From positions 1,364,001 through 1,428,000 of the forward strand of contig NW_027478172.1 in NCBI RefSeq assembly GCF_051020975.1: DNA of 64,000 nucleotides. The letters run 5' to 3'. Origin of the DNA: Osmia lignaria lignaria (Eukaryota > Arthropoda > Insecta > Hymenoptera > Megachilidae). Numbering within the stretch: the first letter of the stretch is position 1; every line of letters starts with the position of its first letter. Positions 11,137 through 24,700 of this stretch are shown here, one piece after another. The translations under genes were made by a program, and so were the position numbers. Under the pieces are notes generated by a model, which saw only the letters and a list, made by a program, of their open reading frames with translations, was not told where the DNA came from and did no database searches.

Positions 11137-13068
11137 TTGCAGATTTATCTCAAGGGAAGGGGCATGACGGACATATTCCGAGATATTTCATGTGCTTGTT
11201 GTGCTTCTTCTGCACAGCTAAGCTGGAAGTGGCATTTGCAGCTCGCAATAGTGCAGAGTTATCTCAATGAAAGGGGCCACAGTGTTTCTGTATCTCTATT
11301 ATGTTGGTGCGGCTTCGGAACTTTTAAATATCTCGATATATCTCGAAAACTACGCTTCTGATCAAAAAATATCATAGAGCCTAAATTGTAGGAAACATAA
11401 TTCTCTACAAAAAAGGTCTCTTAACATTTTGCCATAGCTCGCTTCGTTTCCTAGATATTTGCAGATGTATCTCAAGGGAAGGGGTCTGACGGACATATTT
11501 CGAGATATTTCTTCTTCTTGTTGTTCTTCTTCTGCACAGCTAAGCTCGAAGTGGCATTTGCAGCTCGCAATAGTGCAGAGTAATCTCAAAGAAAGGGGCC
11601 ACGGTGTTTCTGTATCTCTATTATGTTGGTGCGGCTTCAGAACTTTTAAATATCTTGATACATCTCGAGAACTACGCATCTGATCGAAAAATATCATAGA
11701 ACATAAAAAGTAGGAAACTTAATTCTCTACAAATAAAGTCTCTTAACCTTTTACCATAGCTCGCTTCGTTTCCGAGATATTTGCAGATTTATCTCAAGGG
11801 AAGGGGCCTGACGGGCATATTTCGAGATATTTCTTCTTCTGGTTGTTCTTCTTCTGCACAGCTAAGCTGGAAGTGGCATTTGCAGCTCGCAATAGTGCAG
11901 AGTTGTCTCAAAGAAAGGGGCCACGGTGTTTCTGTATCTCTATTATGTTGGTGCAGCTTCGGAACTTTTAAATATCTTGATATATCTCGAGAACTACGCA
12001 TCCGATCAAAAAATATCATAGAACAGAGAAAGTAGGAAACTTAATTCTCTACAAAAAAGGTCTCTTAACATTTTGCCATAGCTCGCTTCGTTTCCGAGAT
12101 ATTTGCAGATATATCTCGAGGGAAGGGGCCTGACGGACATATTTCGAGATATTTCTTCTTCTTGCTGTTCTTCTTCTGCACAGCTAAGCGGGAAGTGGCA
12201 TTTCCAGCTCGCAATAGCGCAGAGTTATCACAAAGAAAGGGGCCACGGTGTTTCTGTATCTCTATTATGTTGGTGCGGCTTCGGAACGTTTAAATATCTT
12301 GATACATCTCGAGAACTACGCATCCGATCCAAAAATATCATAGAACATAAGAAGTAGGAAACTTAATTCTCTACAAAAAAGGTCTCTTAACATTTTGCCA
12401 TAGCTCGCTTCGTTTCCAAGATATTTGCAGATTTATCTCAAGGGAAGGGGCCTGACGAACATATTTCGGGATATTTCTTCTTCTTGTTGTTCTTCTTCTG
12501 CACAGCTAAGCTGGAAGTGGCATTTGCGGCTCGCACTAGTGCAGAGTTATCTCAAAGAAAGGGGCCACGGTGTTTCTGTATCTCTACTATGTTGGTGCGG
12601 CTTCGGAACTTTTAAATATCTTGATATATCTCGAGAACTACGCATCTGATCAAAAAATATCATAGAACATAAAAAGTAGGAAACTTAATCCTCTACAAAA
12701 AACGTCTCTTAACATTTTGCCATAGCTCACTTCGTTTCCGAGATATTTGCAGATATATCTCAAGGGAAGGGGCCTGACGGACATATTCCGAGATATTTCT
12801 TCTTCTTGTTGTTCTTCTTCTGCACAGCTACGCTGGAAGTGGCATTTGCAGCTCGCAATAGTGCAGAGTTATCTCAAAGAAAGGGGCCACGGTGTTTCTG
12901 TATCTCTATTATGTTGGTGCGGCTTCGAAACTTTTAAATATCTTGATATATCTCGAGAACTACGCATCTGATCAAAAAATATCATAGAACATAAAAAGTA
13001 GGAAACTTAATTCTCTACAAAAAAGGTCTCTTAACATTTTGCCATAGCTCGCTTCGTTTCCGAGATAT
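11137..13068 (+). repeat. 1932-bp hexamer, copy 1
   Basis: Six monomers: 11137 (leader with TTGTGCTTC and ATCTCAATGAAAG), 11459 (TTCCTAGATA and GCAGATGTAT), 11781 (GACGGGCATA), 12103 (AAGCGGGAAG, TTTCCAGC and ATCACAAAG), 12425 (TTTCCAAGAT and GACGAACA) and 12747 (GCTACGCTGG). The leader has CATACCTCGC in place of CATAGCTCGC before it, which removes an in-frame stop and produces a long open frame by chance. Confidence 0.88.
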
Positions 13069-14782
13069 TTGCAGATTTATCTCAAGGGAAGGGGCCTGAC
13101 GGACATATTCCGAGATATTTCATGTTCTTGTTGTGCTTCTTCTGCACAGCTAAGCTGGAAGTGGCATTTGCAGCTCGCAATAGTGCAGAGTTATCTCAAT
13201 GAAAGGGGCCACAGTGTTTCTGTATCTCTATTATGTTGGTGCGGCTTCGGAACTTTTAAATATCTCGATATATCTCGAAAACTACGCTTCTGATCAAAAA
13301 ATATCATAGAGCGTAAATTGTAGGAAACATAATTCTCTACAAAAAAGGTCTCTTAACATTTTGCCATAGCTCGCTTCGTTTCCTAGATATTTGCAGATGT
13401 ATCTCAAGGGAAGGGGTCTGACGGACATATTTCGAGATATTTCTTCTTCTTGTTGTTCTTCTTCTGCACAGCTAAGCTCGAAGTGGCATTTGCAGCTCGC
13501 AATAGTGCAGAGTAATCTCAAAGAAAGGGGCCACGGTGTTTCTGTATCTCTATTATGTTGGTGCGGCTTCAGAACTTTTAAATATCTTGATACATCTCGA
13601 GAACTACGCATCTGATCGAAAAATATCATAGAACATAAAAAGTAGGAAACTTAATTCTCTACAAATAAAGTCTCTTAACCTTTTACCATAGCTCGCTTCG
13701 TTTCCGAGATATTTGCAGATTTATCTCAAGGGAAGGGGCCTGACGGGCATATTTCGAGATATTTCTTCTTCTGGTTGTTCTTCTTCTGCACAGCTAAGCT
13801 GGAAGTGGCATTTGCAGCTCGCAATAGTGCAGAGTTGTCTCAAAGAAAGGGGCCACGGTGTTTCTGTATCTCTATTATGTTGGTGCAGCTTCGGAACTTT
13901 TAAATATCTTGATATATCTCGAGAACTACGCATCCGATCAAAAAATATCATAGAACAGAGAAAGTAGGAAACTTAATTCTCTACAAAAAAGGTCTCTTAA
14001 CATTTTGCCATAGCTCGCTTCGTTTCCGAGATATTTGCAGATATATCTCGAGGGAAGGGGCCTGACGGACATATTTCGAGATATTTCTTCTTCTTGCTGT
14101 TCTTCTTCTGCACAGCTAAGCGGGAAGTGGCATTTCCAGCTCGCAATAGCGCAGAGTTATCACAAAGAAAGGGGCCACGGTGTTTCTGTATCTCTATTAT
14201 GTTGGTGCGGCTTCGGAACGTTTAAATATCTTGATACATCTCGAGAACTACGCATCCGATCCAAAAATATCATAGAACATAGGAAGTAGGAAACTTAATT
14301 CTCTACAAAAAAGGTCTCTTAACATTTTGCCATAGCTCGCTTCGTTTCCAAGATATTTGCAGATTTATCTCAAGGGAAGGGGCCTGACGAACATATTTCG
14401 GGATATTTCTTCTTCTTGTTGTTCTTCTTCTGCACAGCTAAGCTGGAAGTGGCATTTGCGGCTCGCACTAGTGCAGAGTTATCTCAAAGAAAGGGGCCAC
14501 GGTGTTTCTGTATCTCTACTATGTTGGTGCGGCTTCGGAACTTTTAAATATCTTGATATATCTCGAGAACTACGCATCTGATCAAAAAATATCATAGAAC
14601 ATAAAAAGTAGGAAACTTAATCCTCTACAAAAAACGTCTCTTAACATTTTGCCATAGCTCACTTCGTTTCCGAGATATTTGCAGATATATCTCAAGGGAA
14701 GGGGCCTGACGGACATATTCCGAGATATTTCTTCTTCTTGTTGTTCTTCTTCTGCACAGCTACGCTGGAAGTGGCATTTGCA
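13069..14782 (+). repeat. 1932-bp hexamer, copy 2, cut short by a joint
   Basis: Starts at 13069, 1932 bp after the first hexamer, and follows the same order through 14357 and the front of 14679, where the array jumps back to 10171-type sequence. It holds about 5.3 of 6 monomers. Confidence 0.85.
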
Positions 14783-17700
14783 GCTCGCAATAGTGCATAG
14801 TTATCTGAAAGAAAGGGGCCACGGTGTTTCTGTATCTCTATTATGTTGGTGCGGCTTCGGAACTTTTAAATATCTTGATATATCTCGAGAACTACGCATC
14901 TGATCAAAAAATATCATAGAACATAGAAAGTAGGAAACTTAATTCTCTACAAAAAAGGTCTCTTAACATTTTGCCATAGCTCGCTTCGTTTCCGAGATAT
15001 TTGCTGATTTATCTCAAGGGAAGGGGCCTGACGGACATATTTCGAGATATTTCTTCTTCTTGTTGTTCTTCTTCTGCACAGCTAAGCTGGAAGTGGCATT
15101 TGCGGCTCGCACTAGTGCAGAGTTATCTCAAAGAAAGGGGCCACGGTGTTTCTGTATCTCTATTATGTTGGTGCGGCTTCGGAACTTTTAAATATCTTGA
15201 TATATCTCGAGAACTACGCATCTGATCAAAAAATATCATAGAACATAGATAGTAGGAAACTTAATTCTCTACAAAAAAGGTCTCTCAACATTTTGCCATA
15301 GCTCGCTTCGTTTCCGAGATATTTGCAGATTTATCTCAAGGGAAGGGGCCTAACGGACATATTTCCAGCTATTTCTTCTTCTTGTTGTTCTTCTTCTGCA
15401 CAGCTAAGCTGGAAGTGGCATTTGCGGCTCGCACTAGTGCAGAGTTATCTCAAAGAAAGGGGCCACGGTGTTTCTGTATCTCTATTATGTTGGTGCAGCT
15501 TCAGAACTTTTAAATATCTTGATATATCTCGAGAACTACGCATCTGATCAAAAAATATCATGGAACATAAAAAGAAGAAAACTTAATTCTCTACAAAAAA
15601 GGTCTCTTAACATTTTGCCATACCTCGCTTCCTTTCCGAGATATTTGCAGATTTATCTCAAGGGAAGGGGCATGACGGACATATTCCGAGATATTTCATG
15701 TGCTTGTTGTGCTTCTTCTGCACAGCTAAGCTGGAAGTGGCATTTGCAGCTCGCAATAGTGCAGAGTTATCTCAATGAAAGGGGCCACAGTGTTTCTGTA
15801 TCTCTATTATGTTGGTGCGGCTTCGGAACTTTTAAATATCTCGATATATCTCGAAAACTACGCTTCTGATCAAAAAATATCATAGAGCGTAAATTGTAGG
15901 AAACATAATTCTCTACAAAAAAGGTCTCTTAACATTTTGCCATAGCTCGCTTCGTTTCCTAGATATTTGCAGATGTATCTCAAGGGAAGGGGTCTGACGG
16001 ACATATTTCGAGATATTTCTTCTTCTTGTTGTTCTTCTTCTGCACAGCTAAGCTCGAAGTGGCATTTGCAGCTCGCAATAGTGCAGAGTAATCTCAAAGA
16101 AAGGGGCCACGGTGTTTCTGTATCTCTATTATGTTGGTGCGGCTTCAGAACTTTTAAATATCTTGATACATCTCGAGAACTACGCATCTGATCGAAAAAT
16201 ATCATAGAACATAAAAAGTAGGAAACTTAATTCTCTACAAATAAAGTCTCTTAACCTTTTACCATAGCTCGCTTCGTTTCCGAGATATTTGCAGATTTAT
16301 CTCAAGGGAAGGGGCCTGACGGGCATATTTCGAGATATTTCTTCTTCTGGTTGTTCTTCTTCTGCACAGCTAAGCTGGAAGTGGCATTTGCAGCTCGCAA
16401 TAGTGCAGAGTTGTCTCAAAGAAAGGGGCCACGGTGTTTCTGTATCTCTATTATGTTGGTGCAGCTTCGGAACTTTTAAATATCTTGATATATCTCGAGA
16501 ACTACGCATCCGATCAAAAAATATCATAGAACAGAGAAAGTAGGAAACTTAATTCTCTACAAAAAAGGTCTCTTAACATTTTGCCATAGCTCGCTTCGTT
16601 TCCGAGATATTTGCAGATATATCTCGAGGGAAGGGGCCTGACGGACATATTTCGAGATATTTCTTCTTCTTGCTGTTCTTCTTCTGCACAGCTAAGCGGG
16701 AAGTGGCATTTCCAGCTCGCAATAGCGCAGAGTTATCACAAAGAAAGGGGCCACGGTGTTTCTGTATCTCTATTATGTTGGTGCGGCTTCGGAACGTTTA
16801 AATATCTTGATACATCTCGAGAACTACGCATCCGATCCAAAAATATCATAGAACATAAGAAGTAGGAAACTTAATTCTCTACAAAAAAGGTCTCTTAACA
16901 TTTTGCCATAGCTCGCTTCGTTTCCAAGATATTTGCAGATTTATCTCAAGGGAAGGGGCCTGACGAACATATTTCGGGATATTTCTTCTTCTTGTTGTTC
17001 TTCTTCTGCACAGCTAAGCTGGAAGTGGCATTTGCGGCTCGCACTAGTGCAGAGTTATCTCAAAGAAAGGGGCCACGGTGTTTCTGTATCTCTACTATGT
17101 TGGTGCGGCTTCGGAACTTTTAAATATCTTGATATATCTCGAGAACTACGCATCTGATCAAAAAATATCATAGAACATAAAAAGTAGGAAACTTAATCCT
17201 CTACAAAAAACGTCTCTTAACATTTTGCCATAGCTCACTTCGTTTCCGAGATATTTGCAGATATATCTCAAGGGAAGGGGCCTGACGGACATATTCCGAG
17301 ATATTTCTTCTTCTTGTTGTTCTTCTTCTGCACAGCTACGCTGGAAGTGGCATTTGCAGCTCGCAATAGTGCAGAGTTATCTCAAAGAAAGGGGCCACGG
17401 TGTTTCTGTATCTCTATTATGTTGGTGCGGCTTCGAAACTTTTAAATATCTTGATATATCTCGAGAACTACGCATCTGATCAAAAAATATCATAGAACAT
17501 AAAAAGTAGGAAACTTAATTCTCTACAAAAAAGGTCTCTTAACATTTTGCCATAGCTCGCTTCGTTTCCGAGATATTTGCAGATTTATCTCAAGGGAAGG
17601 GGCCTGACGGACATATTCCGAGATATTTCATGTTCTTGTTGTGCTTCTTCTGCACAGCTAAGCTGGAAGTGGCATTTGCAGCTCGCAATAGTGCAGAGTT

Positions 17701-19290
17701 ATCTCAATGAAAGGGGCCACAGTGTTTCTGTATCTCTATTATGTTGGTGCGGCTTCGGAACTTTTAAATATCTCGATATATCTCGAAAACTACGCTTCTG
17801 ATCAAAAAATATCATAGAGCGTAAATTGTAGGAAACATAATTCTCTACAAAAAAGGTCTCTTAACATTTTGCCATAGCTCGCTTCGTTTCCTAGATATTT
17901 GCAGATGTATCTCAAGGGAAGGGGTCTGACGGACATATTTCGAGATATTTCTTCTTCTTGTTGTTCTTCTTCTGCACAGCTAAGCTCGAAGTGGCATTTG
18001 CAGCTCGCAATAGTGCAGAGTAATCTCAAAGAAAGGGGCCACGGTGTTTCTGTATCTCTATTATGTTGGTGCGGCTTCAGAACTTTTAAATATCTTGATA
18101 CATCTCGAGAACTACGCATCTGATCGAAAAATATCATAGAACATAAAAAGTAGGAAACTTAATTCTCTACAAATAAAGTCTCTTAACCTTTTACCATAGC
18201 TCGCTTCGTTTCCGAGATATTTGCAGATTTATCTCAAGGGAAGGGGCCTGACGGGCATATTTCGAGATATTTCTTCTTCTGGTTGTTCTTCTTCTGCACA
18301 GCTAAGCTGGAAGTGGCATTTGCAGCTCGCAATAGTGCAGAGTTGTCTCAAAGAAAGGGGCCACGGTGTTTCTGTATCTCTATTATGTTGGTGCAGCTTC
18401 GGAACTTTTAAATATCTTGATATATCTCGAGAACTACGCATCCGATCAAAAAATATCATAGAACAGAGAAAGTAGGAAACTTAATTCTCTACAAAAAAGG
18501 TCTCTTAACATTTTGCCATAGCTCGCTTCGTTTCCGAGATATTTGCAGATATATCTCGAGGGAAGGGGCCTGACGGACATATTTCGAGATATTTCTTCTT
18601 CTTGCTGTTCTTCTTCTGCACAGCTAAGCGGGAAGTGGCATTTCCAGCTCGCAATAGCGCAGAGTTATCACAAAGAAAGGGGCCACGGTGTTTCTGTATC
18701 TCTATTATGTTGGTGCGGCTTCGGAACGTTTAAATATCTTGATACATCTCGAGAACTACGCATCCGATCCAAAAATATCATAGAACATAAGAAGTAGGAA
18801 ACTTAATTCTCTACAAAAAAGGTCTCTTAACATTTTGCCATAGCTCGCTTCGTTTCCAAGATATTTGCAGATTTATCTCAAGGGAAGGGGCCTGACGAAC
18901 ATATTTCGGGATATTTCTTCTTCTTGTTGTTCTTCTTCTGCACAGCTAAGCTGGAAGTGGCATTTGCGGCTCGCACTAGTGCAGAGTTATCTCAAAGAAA
19001 GGGGCCACGGTGTTTCTGTATCTCTACTATGTTGGTGCGGCTTCGGAACTTTTAAATATCTTGATATATCTCGAGAACTACGCATCTGATCAAAAAATAT
19101 CATAGAACATAAAAAGTAGGAAACTTAATCCTCTACAAAAAACGTCTCTTAACATTTTGCCATAGCTCACTTCGTTTCCGAGATATTTGCAGATATATCT
19201 CAAGGGAAGGGGCCTGACGGACATATTCCGAGATATTTCTTCTTCTTGTTGTTCTTCTTCTGCACAGCTACGCTGGAAGTGGCATTTGCA
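14783..19290 (+). repeat. 4508-bp higher-order unit (14-mer), copy 2
   Basis: Repeats copy 1 in order: 15001 equals 10493, 15323 equals 10815, 15645 equals 11137, and so on to 18865. The next monomer, 19187, runs on in the hexamer pattern of 17255 and carries a private T-to-G at 19302. Confidence 0.9.
15645..17576 (+). repeat. 1932-bp hexamer, copy 3
   Basis: Copy of the first hexamer carried by the second 4508-bp unit. It has the same CATACCTCGC leader variant, so it descends from the 11137 copy and not from 13069. Confidence 0.88.
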
Positions 19291-19508
19291 GCTCGCAATA
19301 GGGCAGAGTTATCTCAAAGAAAGGGGCCACGGTGTTTCTGTATCTCTATTATGTTGGTGCGGCTTCGAAACTTTTAAATATCTTGATATATCTCGAGAAC
19401 TACGCATCTGATCAAAAAATATCATAGAACATAAAAAGTAGGAAACTTAATTCTCTACAAAAAAGGTCTCTTAACATTTTGCCATAGCTCGCTTCGTTTC
19501 CGAGATAT
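17577..19508 (+). repeat. 1932-bp hexamer, copy 4
   Basis: Copy of the 13069 hexamer, complete here because the second 14-mer does not jump back in monomer 19187. It shows what the truncated second hexamer would have continued into. Confidence 0.85.
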
Positions 19509-19794
19509 TTGCAGATTTATCTCAAGGGAAGGGGCCTGACGGACATATTTCGAGATATTTCTTCTTCTTGTTGTTCTTCTTCTGCACAGCTAAGCTGGAA
19601 GTGGCATTTGCAGCTCGCAATAGTGCAGAGTTATCTCAAAGAAAGTGGCCACGGTGTTTCTGTATCCCTATTATGTTGGTGCGACTTCGGAACTTTTAAA
19701 TATCTCGATATATCTCGAAAACTACGCTTCTGATCAAAAAATATCATAGAACATAAATTGTAGGAAACATAATTCTCTACAAAAAAGGTCTCTT
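19291..19794 (+). repeat. Bridge between the hexamer region and the 5.8-kb region
   Basis: Holds the end of monomer 19187 and monomer 19509, which has private variants AAAGTGGCC, GTATCCCTA and GCGACTTCGG and an R-type tail. It is satellite throughout and contains nothing else. Confidence 0.75.
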
Positions 19795-19840
19795 AACATT
19801 TTGCCATAGCTCGTTTCGTTTCCGAGATATTTGCAGATAT

Positions 19841-19853
19841 TACCCCAGGGGTA
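19841..19853. repeat. 13-bp palindrome TACCCC-A-GGGGTA
   Basis: Perfect 6-bp arms around one A, replacing the usual ATCTCAAGGGAAGG stretch at offsets 11-24 and adding 1 bp. Seven monomers in the window have it. Confidence 0.9.
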
Positions 19854-20163
19854 GGGGCCTGACGGACATATTTCGAGATATTTCTTCTTCTTGTTGTTCT
19901 TCTTCTGCACAGCTAGGCTGGAAGTGGCATTTGCAGCTCGCAATAGTGCAGAGTTATCTCAAAGAAAGGGGCCACGGTGTTTCTGTATCTCTATTATGTT
20001 GGTGCGGCTTCGAAACTTTTAAATATCTAGATATATCTCGAGAACTACGCATCTGATCAAAAAATATCATAGAACATAAAAAGTAGGAAACTTAATTCTC
20101 TACAAAAAAGGTCTCTTAACATTTTGTCATAGCTCGCTTCGTTTCCGAGATATTTGCAGATAT

Positions 20164-20176
20164 TACCCCAGGGGTA
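20164..20176. repeat. 13-bp palindrome TACCCC-A-GGGGTA
   Basis: Second example, in the next monomer (20154). The two adjacent carriers differ at CAGCTAGG/CAGCTAAG, so they are not simple copies of one monomer. Confidence 0.9.
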
Positions 20177-21435
20177 GGGGCCTGACGGACATATTTCGAG
20201 ATATTTCTTCTTCTTGTTGTTCTTCTTCTGCACAGCTAAGCTGGAAGTGGCATTTGCAGCTCGCAATAGTGCAGAGTTATCTCAAAGAAAGGGGCCACGG
20301 TGTTTCTGTATCTCTATTATGTTGGTGCGGCTTCGAAACTTTTAAATATCTAGATATATCTCGAGAACTACGCATCTGATCAAAAAATATCATAGAACAT
20401 AAAAAGTGGGAAACTTAATTCTCTACAAAAAAGGTCTCTTAACATTTTGCGATAGCTCGCTTCGTTTCCGAGATATTTGCAGATTTATCTCAAGGGAAGG
20501 GGCCTGACGGACATATTTCGAGATATTTCTTCTTCTTGTTGTTCTTCTTCTGCACAGCTAAGCTGGAAGTGGCATTTGCGGCTCGCACTAGTGCAGAGTT
20601 ATCTCAAAGAAAGGGGCCACGGTGTTTCTGTATCTCTATTATGTTTGTGCGGCTTCGAAACTTTTAAATATCTTGATATATCTCGAGAACTACGCATCTG
20701 ATCAAAAAATATCATAGAACATAAAAAGTAGGAAACTTAATTCTCTACAAAAAAGGTCTCTTAACATTTTGCCATAGCTCGCTTCGTTTCCGAGATATTT
20801 GCAGATTTATCTCAAGGGAAGGGGCCTGACGGACATATTTCGAGATATTTCTTCTTCTTGTTGTTCTTCTTCTGCACAGCTAAGCTGGAAGTGGCATTTG
20901 CAGCTCGCAATAGTGCAGAGTTATCTCAAAGAAAGAGGCCACGGTGTTTCTGTACCTCTATTATGTTGGTGCAGCTTCGGAACTGTTAAATATCTTGATA
21001 TATCTCGAGAACTACGCATCTGATCAAAAAATATCATAGAACATGAAAAGTAGGAAACTTAATTCTCTACAAAAAAGGTCTCTTAACATTTTGCCGTAGC
21101 TCGCTTCGTTTCCGAGATATTTGCAGATTTATCTCAAGGGAAGGGGCCTGACGGACATATTTCGAGATATTTCTTCTTCTTGTTGTTCTTCTTCTGCACA
21201 GCTAAGCTGGAAGTGGCATTTGCAGCTCGCAATAGTGCAGAGTTATCTCAAAGAAAGGGGCCACGGTGTTTCTGTGTTTCTATTATGTTGGTGCGGCTTC
21301 GGAACTTTTAAATATCTTGATATATCTCGAGAACTACGCATCTGATCAAAAAATATCATAGAACATAAAAAGTAGGAAACTTAATTCTCTACAAAAAAGG
21401 TCTCTTAACATTTTGCCATAGCTCGCTTCGTTTCC

Positions 21436-21457
21436 GAGATATATGCAGATATATCTC
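21436..21457. repeat. Perfect 9-4-9 inverted repeat at a monomer joint
   Basis: Arms GAGATATAT and ATATATCTC around GCAG, spanning offset 316 of one monomer to offset 15 of the next. Most monomers have only a 6- or 7-bp version. One of four perfect copies in the window. Confidence 0.9.
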
Positions 21458-21774
21458 AAGGGAAGGGGCCTGACGGACATATTTCGAGATACTTCTTCTT
21501 CTTCTTGTTCTTCTTCTGCACAGCTAAGCTGGAAGTGCGATTTGCAGCTCGCAATAGTGCAGAGTTATCTCAAAGAAAGAGGCCACGGTGTTTCTGTACC
21601 TCTATTATGTTGGTGCGGCTTCGGAACTTTTAAATATCTCGATATATCTCGAAAACTACGCTTCTGATCAAAAAATATCATAGAACATAAATTGTAGGAA
21701 ACATAATTCTCTACAAAAAAGGTCTCTTAACATTTTGCCATAGCTCGTTTCGTTTCCGAGATATTTGCAGATAT

Positions 21775-21787
21775 TACCCCAGGGGTA
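21775..21787. repeat. 13-bp palindrome TACCCC-A-GGGGTA
   Basis: Third example, in monomer 21765, which also has CTAAACTGG and GCGTTTCCAGC variants. Confidence 0.9.
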
Positions 21788-24700
21788 GGGGCCTGACGGA
21801 CATATTTCGAGATATTTCTTCTTCTTGTTGTTCTTCTTCTGCACAGCTAAACTGGAAGTGGCGTTTCCAGCTCGCAATAGCGCAGAGTTATCTCAAAGAA
21901 AGGGGCCACGGTGTTTCTGTATCTCTATTATGTTGGTGCGGCTTCGGAACTTTTAAATATCTCGATATATCTCGAAAACTACGCTCCTGATCAAAAAATA
22001 TCATAGAACATAAATTGTAGGAAACATAATTCTCTACAAAAAAGGTCTCTTAAGATTTTGCCATAGCACGTTTCGTTTCCGAGATATTTGCAGATATATC
22101 TCAAGGGAAGGGGCCTGACGGACATATTTCGAGATATTTCTTCTTCTTGTTGTTCTTCTTCTGCACAGCTTAGCTGGAAGTAGCATTTGCAGCTCGCAAT
22201 AGTGCAGAGTTATCTCAAAGAAAGGGGCCACGGTGCTTCTGTATCTCTATTATGTTGGTGCGGCTTCGGAACTTTTAAATATCTTCATATATCTCGAGAA
22301 CTACGCATTTGATCAAAAAATATCATAGAACATAAAAAGTAGGAAACTTAATTTTCTACAAAAAAGGTCTCTTAACATTTTGCCATAGCTCGCTTCGTTT
22401 CCGAGATATATGCAGATTTATCTCAAGGGAAGGGGCCTGACGGACATATTTCGAGATACTTCTTCTTCTTCTTGTTCTTCTTCTGCACAGCTAAGCTGGA
22501 AGTGGCATTTGCAGCTCGCAATAGTGCAGAGTTATCTCAAAGAAAGAGGCCACGGTGTTTCTGTATCTCTATTATGTTGGTGCGGCTTCGAAACTTTTAA
22601 ATATCTAGATATAATTCGAGAACTGCGCATCTGATCAAAAAATATCATAGAACATGAAAAGTAGGAAACTTAATTCTCTACAAAAAAGGTCTCTTAACAT
22701 TTTGCCATAGCTCGCTTCGTTTCCGAGATATATGCAGATTTATCTCAAGGGAAGGGGCCTGACGGACATATTTCGAGATACTTCTTCTTCTTGTTGTTCT
22801 TCTTCTGCACAGCTAAGCTGGAAGTGGCATTTGCAGCTCGCAATAGTGCAGAGTTATCTCAAAGAAAGAGGCCACGGTGTTTCTGTACCTCTATTATGTT
22901 GGTGCAGCTTCGGAACTGTTAAATATCTTGATATATCTCGAGAACTACGCATTTGATCAAAAAATATCATAGAACATGGAAAGTAGGAAACTTAATTCTC
23001 TACAAAAAAGGTCTCTTAACATTTTGCCGTAGCTCGCTTCGTTTCCGAGATATTTGCAGATTTATCTCAAGGGAAGGGGCCTGACGGACATATTTCGAGA
23101 TATTTCTTCTTCTTGTTGTTCTTCTTCTGCACAGCTAAGCTGGAAGTGGCATTTGCAGCTCGCAATAGTGCAGAGTTATCTCAAAGAAAGGGGCCACGGT
23201 GTTTCTGTGTTTCTATTATGTTGGTGCGGCTTCGGAACTTTTAAATATCTTGATATATCTCGAGAACTACGCATCTGATCAAAAAATATCATAGAACATA
23301 AAAAGTAGGAAACTTAATTCTCTACAAAAAAGGTCTCTTAACATTTTGCCATAGCTCGCTTCGTTTCCGAGATATTTGCAGATTTATCTCGAGGGAAGGG
23401 GCCTGACGGACATATTTCCAGATATTTCTTCTTCTTGTTGTTCTTCTTCTGCACAGCTAAGCTGGAAGTCGCATTTGCGGCTCGCACTAGTGCAGAGTTA
23501 TCTCAAAGAAAGGGGCCACGGTGTTTCTGTATCTCTATTATGTTGGTGCGGCTTCGAAACTTTTAAATATCTTGATATATCTCGAGAACTACGCATCTGA
23601 TCAAAAAATATCATAGAACATAAAAAGCAGGAAACTTAATTCTCTACAAAAAAGGTCTCTTAACATTTTGCCATTGCTCGTTTCGTTTCCGAGATATTTG
23701 CAGATATATCTCAAGGGAAGGGGCCTGACGGACATTTTTCGAGATATTTCTTCTTCTTGTTGTGCTTCTTCTGCACAGCTAAGCTGGAAGTGGCTTTTGC
23801 GGCTCGCACTAGTGCAGAGTTATCTCAAAGAAAGGGGCCACGGTGTTTCTGTATCTCTATTATGTTGGTGCGGCTTCGGAACTTTTAAATATCTTGATAT
23901 ATCTCGAGAACTACGCATCTGAACAAAAAATATCATAGAACATAAAAAGTAGGAAACTTAATTCTCTACAAAAAAGGTCTCTCAACATATTGCCATAGCT
24001 CGCTTCGTTTCCGAGATATTTGCAGATATATCTCAAGGGAAGGGGTCTGACGGACATATTTCGAGATATTTCTTCTTCTTGTTGTTCTTCTTCTGCACAG
24101 CTAAGCTGGAAGTGGCATTTGCAGCTCGCAATAGTGCAGAGTTATCTCAAAGAAAGGGGCCACGGTGTTTCTGTGTTTCTATTATGTTGGTGCGGCTTCG
24201 GAACTTTTAAATATCTTGATATATCTCGAGAACTACGCATCTGATCAAAAAATATCATAGAACATAAAAAGTAGGAAACTTAATTCTCTACAAAAAAGGT
24301 CTCTTAACATTTTGCCATAGCTCGCTTCGTTTCCGAGATATTTGCAGATTTATCTCGAGGGAAGGGGCCTGACGGACATATTTCCAGATATTTCTTCTTC
24401 TTGTTGTTCTTCTTCTGCACAGCTAAGCTGGAAGTCGCATTTGCGGCTCGCACTAGTGCAGAGTTATCTCAAAGAAAGGGGCCACGGTGTTTCTGTATCT
24501 CTATTATGTTGGTGCGGCTTCGGAACTTTTAAATATCTTGATATATCTCGAGAACTACGCATCTGATCAAAAAATATCATAGAACATAAAAAGTAGGACA
24601 CATAATTCTCTACAAAAAAGGTCTCTTAACATTTTGCCATAGCTCGTTTCGTTTCCGAGATATTTGCAGATATATCTCAAGGGAAGGGGCCTGACGGACA

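Larger units (their letters stand above)
10275..14782 (+). repeat. 4508-bp higher-order unit (14-mer), copy 1
   Basis: Fourteen monomers, 14 x 322 exactly. It starts inside monomer 10171, whose GTGCATAG and ATCTGAAAG markers reappear in monomer 14679. That monomer is a chimera: its front has the GCTACGCTGG of 12747 and its back is 10171. The joint lies between about 14766 and 14797. Two differences from copy 2 were noticed: 11381 (C here, G at 15889) and 14282 (G here, A at 18790). Confidence 0.9.

Noticed and set aside
10960..11361. Longest open frame on the plus strand, 133 codons, repeated at 15468-15869
   Set aside because: It joins parts of two satellite monomers because CATACCTCGC replaces CATAGCTCGC and removes a stop. 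It starts at TTG, has no protein-like features, and is a by-product of the leader monomer of the hexamer.
11362..11697. 111-codon open frame on the minus strand, with copies at 13294, 15870 and 17802
   Set aside because: Antisense shadow of satellite monomers. The copies arise through the hexamer duplications, and the equivalent frame is closed in most other monomers.
21443..21667. Small protein gene starting at a true ATG in the ATG-bearing subfamily
   Set aside because: The ATG results from one T-to-A change at offset 1. The following codons are the same satellite frame, and several neighbours in the block are broken by stops (for example 22088).
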